This document shows positions 13,812 through 20,335 of a stretch of 20,335 nt of DNA, one piece after another. The stretch lies in contig CAZNYF010000030.1 in assembly GCA_964577195.1 (NCBI GenBank), positions 1 to 20,335 on the forward strand. The letters run 5' to 3'. The notes under the pieces were generated by a model. The model had not been told where the DNA came from, did no database searches, and saw only the letters and a program-made list of their open reading frames with translations. Origin of the DNA: HyVt-560 sp964577195. GTDB taxonomy: Bacteria > Pseudomonadota > Gammaproteobacteria > UWMA-0217. A program made the position numbers and the translations under genes. Every line of letters begins with the position of its first letter. Positions within the stretch are counted from its first letter, which is position 1.

Positions 13812-14627
13812 TTACTGCCCTACACCTAATCGTCCGCCTTTTCCAAGCCCGCCTTTTACGCTCTGTGCTGAATAGTTTTTCAGCGCTTTCACCATTTGGT
13901 TATAAGAGTCAGCAAAAGAAGCTGTGATGATCTTACCCTGCGGTGTTTTTGAATATGCGCCGCCGCCTAAAAGACCGCCACCAAATAGTCCACCCAGCAA
14001 GGCAAAGTCATAGTTTTTAGCATTACCGACTGCTGCGGAAACTTGAACGCCTGAGCGATTATCAATCAGCAGCAAAGTTGTTGCAGCTTCATTCTTTTTG
14101 AGCATACCGCCGACAACTGCACCGACAGATCCAAGATATGCGCCTGCGATTCCACCCAAACCACCCGTACCTTTTGCCGAGAACTGTACTGACGGGCTAA
14201 GCGTGTAATCTGCTGCAACCATTTGACCTTTACCAAAGTTGCTGCCTTGTCTCACTTCGCCAGAGCCCATCAATGCGCGCTCTTTTTCCATGGCTGCCAT
14301 GGCTGCGCCACGCTCGACAATGACAAAACAACCTGACTGCTGCACCATCATTCGAATAACAGGCATCGTACTGCCCAAGTCTGGTGCACGACGCTGGTAA
14401 AGCGACCACCACGGTAATGACCTATCTTCAAAAACTGAAAGCGTTCCCAGCGTTTCGTTACAGGAGGCTAGCTGACTGTTTTTGTTTTGAGCGGAGGTAC
14501 CACCGGTTGAACCAGTAATTGTTCCACCACCCATTCCACCACCTAATTTAGGCGCTGTAGTACCACAACCCGATAAGGCCACAATGGACAAAGCCATGAT
14601 GCTGCTAGCAAGTAATTTTGTTTTCAT
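13812..14627 (-). CDS. CsgG-like lipoprotein
   Basis: A 271-residue predicted lipoprotein with a signal peptide and lipobox ALSGC (lipidated Cys21), followed by a glycine-rich linker (27-45). The mature part resembles the CsgG/HfaB family: FVIVERGAAMAAMEKERALMG (residues 101-121, using IVER and EKE as landmarks), then GQMVAADYTLSPSVQFS (133-150 region). Another glycine-rich hydrophobic stretch GGIAGAYLGSVGAVVGG comes next, then LLLIDNRSGVQV and IITASFADSYNQMV at the end. CsgG itself is the curli secretion pore; many relatives are periplasmic-facing lipoproteins of unknown role. No curli subunit genes are nearby, so curli export is not supported. AGGGA precedes the ATG. It is a single-gene unit ending at the intrinsic terminator. 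Confidence 0.8.
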   Translation of the reverse strand: MKTKLLASSIMALSIVALSGCGTTAPKLGGGMGGGTITGSTGGTSAQNKNSQLASCNETLGTLSVFEDRSLPWWSLYQRRAPDLGSTMPVIRMMVQQSGCFVIVERGAAMAAMEKERALMGSGEVRQGSNFGKGQMVAADYTLSPSVQFSAKGTGGLGGIAGAYLGSVGAVVGGMLKKNEAATTLLLIDNRSGVQVSAAVGNAKNYDFALLGGLFGGGLLGGGAYSKTPQGKIITASFADSYNQMVKALKNYSAQSVKGGLGKGGRLGVGQ

Positions 14628-14959
14628 AGTTTCCCTATATCTTTTCCCACGCTATTTTGAAGTCTAAAAAGATGTGTGGGTAACACCAGAAGACTTTTTA
14701 TTTTTATGGTCAGAGTATCGGCAGACCCCTCTGGCAAATAGATGCTTTTTCGCTGTGATTATCAAAAAACAAGACTGGACTCTCTGTTGCTTGTCAGAAA
14801 TATTACCCGAGTAACTAATGCCCAATAAAAAGCTACACCATCTTGATTGATACAAAATGGGCTCTTTTTCATGCCCAATAGTGGTTTTAGGTTGAACCCC
14901 TACCCGCTTTGAGTTGAAATACGCAGTCGACTATTAAACCAGCTGAAAACAGCAATATC
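14628..14959. other. Divergent intergenic region, lipoprotein / ileS
   Basis: These 332 bases hold no convincing gene. The direct repeat ATGCCCAATA occurs at 14818-14827 and 14871-14880, and TGGGC (14858-14862) between them is complementary to GCCCA in each, so two mutually exclusive small hairpins are possible. A weak ileS promoter lies at 14892-14920. The rest is A/T-rich with nothing else I can name. Confidence 0.5.
14892..14920 (+). promoter_or_regulatory. Possible ileS operon promoter
   Basis: TTGAAC (14892-14897) and TGAAAT (14915-14920) are spaced by 17 bases, each matching sigma-70 consensus at four of six positions. The predicted start leaves a leader of about 33 bases. If used, the 14818-14880 repeats lie upstream of the transcript rather than in it. 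Confidence 0.3.
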
Positions 14960-17779
14960 ATGGACTATAAGCAAACGCTCAATCTCCCTGCGACGGACTT
15001 TCCGATGCGCGGTAATCTGGCCAATCGTGAGCCAGAGATGCTCAAAAAATGGGAGGCTGAAGACCGTTACGGCGAGCTGCGCAAGCTTGGCGCTGACCGG
15101 CCAAAATTTATTCTGCACGATGGCCCTCCGTATGCGAATGGCGATATCCATATTGGTCACGCAGTTAATAAGGTGCTCAAGGACATTATTATCAAGTCGA
15201 AAACCTTGAGTGGTTTTGATGCGCCTTTCATTCCTGGCTGGGACTGCCACGGGTTGCCCATTGAGCTGATGGTAGAGAAAAAAGTCGGCAAGGTGGGTAA
15301 AAAGGTCGATGCGACTGAGTTTCGGCAAAAGTGTCGTGAGTATGCAACGCGGCAAGTTAACGGTCAGCGCGAAGATTTCAAGCGTCTGGGTGTGATGGCG
15401 GATTGGGACAATCCTTATTTGACGATGGATTTTAATACCGAGGCGGATATTATTCGCGCACTCGGAAAGATTATTGAGAACGGTCACCTGACCCAGGGCG
15501 AGAAACCGGTTCACTGGTGTATTGATTGCGGCTCATCTCTGGCTGAAGCCGAGGTCGAACACGAAGACAAGGTTTCTTATGCGATTGATGTACGGTTTGA
15601 GGCAGTAGCGTCGGATGCGTTGCTCTCAAAATTCGAGATGAATGAAAATCATGACGCCGGCTCAGTCTCTTTCGTCATCTGGACGACGACGCCGTGGACT
15701 CTGCCTGCAAATCAAGCGGTTTGTCTAAACCCCAACTTTGACTATGTGATTCTCCAATATAAAAGCGAGCAACTGGTGCTGGCGGAAGCGTTGTATCAAT
15801 CTGCGCTTGAGCGTTACGGCATGGAAGATGCCACGATCGTTGGTCGCTGCAAGGGCGAGGCTCTGGAAGGGCTACTGCTCAAGCATCCGTTTTATGATCG
15901 TCAGGTGCCAGTCATTCTCGGCGATCACGTTACTACCGAAGCAGGCACTGGCGCGGTGCATACTGCGCCTGGACATGGACAGGATGATTACAGCGTTGGC
16001 CTGAAATATGACTTGCCTATCGACAATCCAGTTGGTGGCAACGGCTGCTTTTTACCCGACACAGAGCTATTTGCCGGTGAGTCAGTTCACAAAGCCAATC
16101 CTCATATTATCGAGGTGCTTGAAGAACACGGCACGCTGGTAAATCAGGACAAGATCAAGCATAGCTACCCGCATTGCTGGCGACATAAAACACCTATTAT
16201 TTTCCGCGCAACGCCGCAGTGGTTTATCAGCATGACTAAGGCCGAGCTGAGGGATAATGCGGTCAAAGCAATCAAGAATGTAGATTTCACGCCAGACTGG
16301 GGCGAAGCTCGTATCGAAGGGATGCTCGAAAATCGCCCGGACTGGTGCGTATCTCGACAGCGTACCTGGGGTGTGCCCATTCCATTGTTTATTCATGCTC
16401 AAACAAACAAGCTGCACCCAAATACAAGCGAACTCATCGAATCTGTCGCGAAGCTGGTCGAAAAGGAAGGCGTTGATGCCTGGTTTAATCTTGAACCTGA
16501 AACATTGCTGGGCGACGATGCCAGCGATTATCTCAAGATCAACGATACATTGGATGTCTGGTTTGATTCTGGCGTCTCGCATTATTCGGTTTTGGAGCAG
16601 CGCGAGGAGTTAAGCTTTCCTGCTGACTTGTATCTGGAAGGCTCCGATCAGCATCGTGGCTGGTTTCAGTCATCGCTGCTGTCGTCCATGGCGATGCGTG
16701 GTGAAGCGCCTTATAAGCACGTTTTGACACATGGTTTTGCCGTGGATGCCAAAGGCGAGAAGATGTCCAAGTCTCGCGGTAACGTGGTTGCACCACAGAA
16801 AGTCATCAACAACCTGGGCGCCGATATCGTTCGCCTGTGGGTTTCTTCGTGCGACTACAGCCGCGAAATGACAGTCTCCGATGAAATTCTCAAACGTATG
16901 GCAGATGCTTATCGGCGCTTGCGTAACACTACGCGATTTCTGCTGGCAAATTTGAATGGCTTTGATCCGCAGCAACATCTGGTTGCCAACAACGATTTAA
17001 TTGCGCTGGATCGCTGGATCATTGGGCAAGCGGATGAGCTGCAGCAAAAAATTCTCGCAGCTTACGACAGTTATCAGTTTCATTTGGTCTATCAAATGGT
17101 GCTGAATTTCTGCACCGTTGAGCTGGGCAGCTTTTATCTCGACGTCATCAAAGACAGGCAATACACTTGCAAAGGCGATAGCCTCGCCCGCCGCTCGACC
17201 CAAACTGCGCTGTATCACGTCGCAGAAGCACTCACTCGCTGGCTCGCTCCGATTTTGACCTTTACTGCCGAAGAAGCAAGTGAGAATTTACCCGGCAAAC
17301 GACCTGTATCAATACTTTATAGCGAGTGGTACCAAGCACTGGAGTCATTGCCGCAAGACACACAACTTGATAATACATTCTGGCGCACCGTACTGGAGAT
17401 TCGTGGCATGGTCGGCCCGGTGCTGGAAGCGCTGCGTAGTGATAAAACCATCGGCTCTTCGCTGGATGCTGAGGTAACACTGTATTGCGATGAGGCTTTA
17501 CAAACACAACTAGAGAAGCTCGGGGATGAGCTACGTTTTGCCTTAATCACCTCTTACGCGCGGCTTCTCCCCCTCAGCGATAAACCGGGTAACCTAAAAG
17601 CTCAGACACTCACCAACGATACGCAAGTAGCGGTTGACGCTGTGGCCAGCTCACATGAGAAATGTGTGCGCTGCTGGCATCACCGTGAAGACGTAGGCAG
17701 CCACGATCAACACCCGGAACTTTGCGGCCGCTGCATCGACAACATCGACGGTGACGGGGAGCAACGCCAATATGCTTAA
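14960..17779 (+). CDS. ileS: Isoleucyl-tRNA synthetase
   Basis: A full-length 939-residue class I synthetase. Seen: HDGPPYANGDIHIGHAVNK with HIGH at 63-66, GWDCHGLPIE (93-102), the editing domain with WTTTPWTLPANQA (241-253) and TGAVHTAPGHGQDD (330-343), DVWFDSGVSH (532-541), GSDQHRGWFQ (561-570), and KMSKS (601-605). A C-terminal zinc finger has Cys902, Cys905, Cys922 and Cys925. This is the bacterial IleS1 type, normally sensitive to mupirocin. The start matches the E. coli protein's N-terminus (DYKxTLNLP) but has no obvious ribosome binding site. It heads the operon ileS-lspA-fkpB-ispH; ribF, which often precedes ileS, is not here. Confidence 0.98.
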   Translation: MDYKQTLNLPATDFPMRGNLANREPEMLKKWEAEDRYGELRKLGADRPKFILHDGPPYANGDIHIGHAVNKVLKDIIIKSKTLSGFDAPFIPGWDCHGLPIELMVEKKVGKVGKKVDATEFRQKCREYATRQVNGQREDFKRLGVMADWDNPYLTMDFNTEADIIRALGKIIENGHLTQGEKPVHWCIDCGSSLAEAEVEHEDKVSYAIDVRFEAVASDALLSKFEMNENHDAGSVSFVIWTTTPWTLPANQAVCLNPNFDYVILQYKSEQLVLAEALYQSALERYGMEDATIVGRCKGEALEGLLLKHPFYDRQVPVILGDHVTTEAGTGAVHTAPGHGQDDYSVGLKYDLPIDNPVGGNGCFLPDTELFAGESVHKANPHIIEVLEEHGTLVNQDKIKHSYPHCWRHKTPIIFRATPQWFISMTKAELRDNAVKAIKNVDFTPDWGEARIEGMLENRPDWCVSRQRTWGVPIPLFIHAQTNKLHPNTSELIESVAKLVEKEGVDAWFNLEPETLLGDDASDYLKINDTLDVWFDSGVSHYSVLEQREELSFPADLYLEGSDQHRGWFQSSLLSSMAMRGEAPYKHVLTHGFAVDAKGEKMSKSRGNVVAPQKVINNLGADIVRLWVSSCDYSREMTVSDEILKRMADAYRRLRNTTRFLLANLNGFDPQQHLVANNDLIALDRWIIGQADELQQKILAAYDSYQFHLVYQMVLNFCTVELGSFYLDVIKDRQYTCKGDSLARRSTQTALYHVAEALTRWLAPILTFTAEEASENLPGKRPVSILYSEWYQALESLPQDTQLDNTFWRTVLEIRGMVGPVLEALRSDKTIGSSLDAEVTLYCDEALQTQLEKLGDELRFALITSYARLLPLSDKPGNLKAQTLTNDTQVAVDAVASSHEKCVRCWHHREDVGSHDQHPELCGRCIDNIDGDGEQRQYA

Positions 17780-18257
17780 ATGGTTATGGCTTAGCGGCAT
17801 CGTCCTGATGCTCGATCAGGTGACAAAAATCATCGCTGAAAAGATGCTGGATCTGCACGAATACGTTGCAGTAATCCCTGGTTTTTTCAACTTTACGCTG
17901 GCGTACAACGAAGGTGCTGCTTTTAGCTTTTTAAGCGAAGCCGGTGGTTGGCAGCGATGGTTTTTTACTGCACTCGCGCTGATCGTCAGCATTATTTTGA
18001 TCATCTGGCTAAAACGCTTATCCAGCCGCGAGCGCTGGTCTGCCATCGCCCTGTCGTTAATCATTGGTGGCGCTATTGGCAATTTAATCGACCGGTTGAT
18101 TTATGGCCACGTTATCGACTTTATCGACTGGTATTATAAGGACTACCACTGGCCAGTATTTAACATTGCTGATTCAGCGATTTCGATTGGTGCAGTACTG
18201 CTGATTCTGATTTCGCTATTTGGTGAAGACCCCACAAAAGCAGAGCAGGATAAATGA
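17772..18257 (+). CDS. lspA: Lipoprotein signal peptidase (signal peptidase II)
   Basis: LspA removes the signal peptide from prolipoproteins after lipidation; it is an inner-membrane aspartyl protease. The 161-residue protein has four hydrophobic segments (about 4-18, 61-80, 90-107, 130-150), GNLIDRL (103-109), VIDFIDW with catalytic Asp116, and NIADSAI with catalytic Asp134. I chose the ATG at 17772, which has GGGGAG ten bases upstream and overlaps ileS by eight bases. A GTG at 17751 is possible but would add seven residues and lose that spacing. It ends in a 4-base ATGA overlap with fkpB, so translation is coupled. A likely client is the lipoprotein encoded at 13812-14627. Confidence 0.96.
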   Translation: MLKWLWLSGIVLMLDQVTKIIAEKMLDLHEYVAVIPGFFNFTLAYNEGAAFSFLSEAGGWQRWFFTALALIVSIILIIWLKRLSSRERWSAIALSLIIGGAIGNLIDRLIYGHVIDFIDWYYKDYHWPVFNIADSAISIGAVLLILISLFGEDPTKAEQDK

Positions 18258-18688
18258 CTCAAAGCATCAATCAAGCCAGTAAAGTCCGGATGCACTTTTC
18301 TCTCGCACTCGAAGACGGCACCATAGTCGATTCCACCACCGATGGTGAACCAATGGATTTTCAGATGGGCGATGGCACCCTCATCGAAGGACTTGAATTA
18401 GCGCTCATCGGCTTATCTGCCGGCGAGAAACAAACGCTCTCGATTCCACCAGAAACGGGCTATGGCTTTCCCGAAGATAACAATACGCACGAATTACCTT
18501 TGTCTGATTTTGAGGCTGAGCTAAAACCCAAACCCGGTGTGATCATGAGCTTTGATTTACCGAATGGCGATCAAGTCCCGGGAACGGTGATCGCGGTTGA
18601 AGACGATCAGGTGAAAGTCGATTTTAATCATCCATTAATGGGGCGGGAAGTGGTCTTTAGCGTGGAAATTCTGGAGGTTTCTTCATGA
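18254..18688 (+). CDS. fkpB: FKBP-type peptidyl-prolyl isomerase (SlpA/FkpB)
   Basis: A 144-residue FKBP of the SlpA/FkpB type, a cytoplasmic proline isomerase and chaperone. Seen: the FKBP opening VRMHFSLALEDGTIVDST (11-28), GDGTLIEGLELAL (39-51), GEKQTLSIPPETGYG (57-71), the inserted chaperone flap (about 72-125), and the returning strand MGREVVFSVEILEV near the end. The start and stop overlap lspA and ispH by ATGA junctions on both sides. The trio lspA-fkpB-ispH is conserved in many Gammaproteobacteria, which supports the call. What links the three functionally is not established. Confidence 0.95.
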   Translation: MTQSINQASKVRMHFSLALEDGTIVDSTTDGEPMDFQMGDGTLIEGLELALIGLSAGEKQTLSIPPETGYGFPEDNNTHELPLSDFEAELKPKPGVIMSFDLPNGDQVPGTVIAVEDDQVKVDFNHPLMGREVVFSVEILEVSS

Positions 18689-19656
18689 GCAAAATGAACG
18701 TAATACTCGCCAATCCGCGCGGATTTTGCGCAGGTGTAGATCGGGCTATCGAAATTGTCGAGCAAGCACTGGAAATGTTTGGAGCGCCCATTCATGTGCG
18801 CCACGAAGTCGTGCATAACCGTTATGTCGTGGACGACCTTCGCAGTAAAGGTGCTATTTTTGTCGAAGAGCTTGATCAAGTTCCAGAAAACAGCATCGTG
18901 ATATTTAGCGCGCATGGCGTTTCCAAAGCGGTGCAAAAAGCGGCGAAAGAACGTAACTTGAAAGTTTTTGATGCGACTTGTCCACTGGTCACGAAAGTCC
19001 ACATGGAGGTGAGCAAATATGCTCTGGAAGCGCGTGAAGTTATCTTGATTGGGCATGAAGGCCACCCCGAAGTCGAAGGCACAATGGGGCAATTCGACAC
19101 CAGTTTTGGTGGCACGATCTTTCTGGTCGAATCTCCACAAGATGTCGATAAACTGGAAATTAAAAACCCGCAGAAAATGGCGTATGTCTCACAAACCACA
19201 CTGTCAGTTGATGATACCAGCGTTATTATTGATGCCTTACGAAAACGCTACCCTGAAATCTCTGGGCCACGCCGCAACGATATTTGTTACGCCACCCAAA
19301 ACCGCCAGGATGCGGTTAAAGAGCTGGCAGAACACTGTGATGTTGTGCTGGTTGTTGGATCGGTAAACAGCTCCAATTCCAACCGCTTACGGGAATTGGC
19401 AGAGAATTATGGTATTTCGGCGTATCTCATCGACACAGCCAATGACTTGCAGCCCAAGTGGATTGCGAAAGCTAAAAATGTCGGGGTGACCGCCGGGGCG
19501 TCCGCACCTGAAGTTCTGGTGAAGTCTGTTTTACTGCGACTTAAATCTCTCGGTGCAAAAACCATTGAAGAAAAAACCACAATTGAAGAACATGTGATTT
19601 TCTCATTACCTAAAGAACTAGAAAGAAAGCTTGAAAAAAAATCCGCGGAATCCTGA
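18685..19656 (+). CDS. ispH: 4-hydroxy-3-methylbut-2-enyl diphosphate reductase
   Basis: IspH (LytB) is the last enzyme of the MEP isoprenoid pathway, an Fe-S reductase making IPP and DMAPP. In 323 residues the three cluster cysteines are present: Cys15 (NPRGFCAGV), Cys99 (DATCPLV) and Cys201 (NDICYATQNRQ). Also seen are VRHEVVHN (38-45), SAHGVS (75-80) and the GHEGHPEVEGTMG segment (123-135) with the catalytic glutamate. GGAGG precedes the ATG, which overlaps the fkpB stop as ATGA. The C-terminal tail is Lys/Glu-rich. It closes the operon; no strong terminator follows, only the short MITE-like element 23 bases downstream. Confidence 0.98.
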   Translation: MSKMNVILANPRGFCAGVDRAIEIVEQALEMFGAPIHVRHEVVHNRYVVDDLRSKGAIFVEELDQVPENSIVIFSAHGVSKAVQKAAKERNLKVFDATCPLVTKVHMEVSKYALEAREVILIGHEGHPEVEGTMGQFDTSFGGTIFLVESPQDVDKLEIKNPQKMAYVSQTTLSVDDTSVIIDALRKRYPEISGPRRNDICYATQNRQDAVKELAEHCDVVLVVGSVNSSNSNRLRELAENYGISAYLIDTANDLQPKWIAKAKNVGVTAGASAPEVLVKSVLLRLKSLGAKTIEEKTTIEEHVIFSLPKELERKLEKKSAES

Positions 19657-19679
19657 GATAAGGACCCGCAGTTTCTTTA

Positions 19680-19745
19680 GGGCATCTCTAATAATTGAAG
19701 TGTGATTTAGGAGTGCAGTAAATCGTGCTCCTATTTTGAGATGCC
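19680..19745. mobile_element. MITE-like non-coding element, short copy
   Basis: A 66-base palindromic element between convergent genes. Its first 17 bases (GGGCATCTCTAATAATT) are identical to the left end of the element at 941-1102. GGCATCTC (19681-19688) and GAGATGCC (19738-19745) are perfect inverted ends, and AGGAG/CTCCT (19709-19713, 19728-19732) form an inner stem. TTTA flanks both sides (19676-19679, 19746-19749), as in the long copy. It may also act as a weak transcription barrier between ispH and the cytochrome gene. Confidence 0.6.
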
Positions 19746-19767
19746 TTTAGAGACGCCTTTTACCTTA

Positions 19768-20085
19768 TTACTGCGCTAATACCCAGACGACCAGCTTCTT
19801 CATCTCATCATCAGATAATGTCGCATTAGGTGGCATAGGAATTGGACCCCAAACTCCCTTGCCGCCTGTTTTCACTTTGTCTACCAGATTAGCCACTGCG
19901 CCCGCATCACCTTTATATTTTGCTGCAATGTCTTTTAACGCTGGACCAACAATTTTCTTGTCCACACCGTGGCAAGCCAGACAACCTTTATCCCGAGCCA
20001 ATGCAGACACATCTTCCGCAATCGCGATATTTGAAAAAGCCATGATTCCGGCTATCGTTGGTAACACCAGTGATTTAAACTTCAT
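19768..20085 (-). CDS. Small periplasmic class I cytochrome c
   Basis: A 105-residue protein with a Sec signal peptide (likely cleaved after AIA, residue 23), leaving a mature domain of about 82 residues. A single haem site CLACH (Cys35, Cys38, His39) is followed by KKIVGPALKDIAAKY, the usual GP motif, and PIPMPPN with axial Met84. The C-terminal SDDEMKKLVVWVLAQ helix is typical. Size and motifs fit the cytochrome c-551/c8 type, a soluble electron shuttle in the periplasm, for example to a terminal oxidase or nitrite reductase; the partner is not in this window. AGGAGAG lies seven bases before the ATG. It is divergent from the gene at 20241. Confidence 0.93.
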   Translation of the reverse strand: MKFKSLVLPTIAGIMAFSNIAIAEDVSALARDKGCLACHGVDKKIVGPALKDIAAKYKGDAGAVANLVDKVKTGGKGVWGPIPMPPNATLSDDEMKKLVVWVLAQ

Positions 20086-20193
20086 ATTGCTCTCCTAGAA
20101 CGAGGGGTGGAACCTGCATAAAAAACGTACACAGGCATTTCGTCCATTTGAGCAGATGAACCCTGAATGAAAGCTGAATCGCATCTGTGCCGG

Positions 20194-20199
20194 TATAAT
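20194..20199 (+). promoter_or_regulatory. -10 box for the gene at 20241
   Basis: A perfect TATAAT lies 42 bases before the next plus-strand start codon. No good -35 hexamer is seen at the usual spacing, so an activator may help; this is a guess. Confidence 0.45.
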
Positions 20200-20240
20200 C
20201 CACGTAGTGACAAGCTATTCGATTGCCCGAAGGAACCACC

Positions 20241-20335
20241 ATGAAAAAGACCACAGTCTTCATCTCAATACTCCTGTCTGCGATGTTGAGCAACCCTGTT
20301 TTTGCCGCCTCCGCCATCTACAAAGTCGGTATTGA
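20241..20335 (+). CDS. Secreted protein, N-terminal fragment (possibly DUF4124)
   Basis: The gene runs off the window end; 31 codons are visible. They encode a clear signal peptide (MKKTTVFISILLSAMLS, cleavage likely after VFA) and the first mature residues ASAIYKVGI. AAGGAA lies six bases before the ATG. The A-IYK start just after cleavage resembles DUF4124 proteins, whose mature part begins with an IYKW/V strand, but too little is present to be firm. Function unknown. Confidence 0.7.
   Translation, partial: MKKTTVFISILLSAMLSNPVFAASAIYKVGI

Noticed and set aside
14628..14959. A T-box or tRNA-like leader for ileS
   Set aside because: No T-box sequence, specifier loop or terminator-antiterminator pair is visible, and T-boxes are rare in this group of bacteria.
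14900..15514. A 204-codon open frame antisense to the start of ileS
   Set aside because: It lies opposite a strongly conserved gene, has no ribosome binding site I can see and no recognisable domain; it is a codon-usage shadow.
16082..16582. A 166-codon open frame antisense to ileS
   Set aside because: A shadow of the ileS coding sequence with no independent signals.
18628..19140. A 170-codon open frame antisense to fkpB/ispH
   Set aside because: It overlaps the conserved ispH core on the other strand and its product has no family features.
19657..19767. Intrinsic terminator after ispH
   Set aside because: The element there forms a hairpin but lacks a following T-tract on either strand.
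20075..20317. An 80-codon minus-strand frame over the cytochrome/secreted-protein intergenic region
   Set aside because: It runs antisense to a clear signal peptide gene and across its promoter; no domain is recognisable.
1..20335. CRISPR array, tRNA, rRNA, prophage or integrase
   Set aside because: No regularly spaced repeats, cloverleaf-like sequence, rRNA landmarks or phage/transposase genes were seen on either strand by reading.

Overview
The window looks like a chromosomal segment of a gammaproteobacterium. The order hflK-hflC-yjeT(DUF2065)-hisZ-purA, the order ileS-lspA-fkpB-ispH, and a tusA-dsrE2 pair of the kind common in sulfur-metabolising Gammaproteobacteria point there. A relative of Thiotrichales (Methylophaga-like) is plausible but is only inference. 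Most of the window is housekeeping DNA with intact, full-length genes, and I see no phage, CRISPR array, rRNA or tRNA.

Layout. (1) Positions 1-1740, minus strand: a small sulfur-trafficking unit, tusA-dsrE2, with a TetR/AcrR-family regulator upstream. Near-identical operator-like palindromes sit in the regulator's own promoter and in the tusA promoter, so the three genes probably form one regulon. A MITE-like element lies between the regulator and tusA. (2) 1791-3636, plus strand: a 164-base palindromic repeat, then a two-gene operon of a TtcA-family tRNA thiolase and an LpxL/HtrB-like acyltransferase. (3) 3655-5420: a polytopic membrane protein (minus) divergent from a SirB1-family gene (plus). 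(4) 5441-10151, minus strand: the operon hflK-hflC-yjeT-hisZ-purA, tightly packed. (5) 10321-13602, minus strand: a second copy of the palindromic repeat, whose terminus supplies the polA stop codon, then polA, preceded by a glutaredoxin-like gene. (6) 13768-14627: an intrinsic terminator and a CsgG-like lipoprotein gene (minus). (7) 14960-19656, plus strand: the overlapping operon ileS-lspA-fkpB-ispH. (8) 19680-20335: a short second MITE-like element, a small periplasmic cytochrome c gene (minus), and the start of a divergent gene for a secreted protein cut by the window edge.

The less ordinary content is regulatory and repetitive rather than enzymatic. It comprises the TetR-TusA-DsrE2 regulon with an operator inside the regulator promoter, a possibly leaderless regulator mRNA, and two families of short palindromic elements. 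Three of the four element copies abut a stop codon or a promoter. No clearly new multi-gene system is visible; the TetR-controlled sulfur-carrier module is the best candidate for follow-up.
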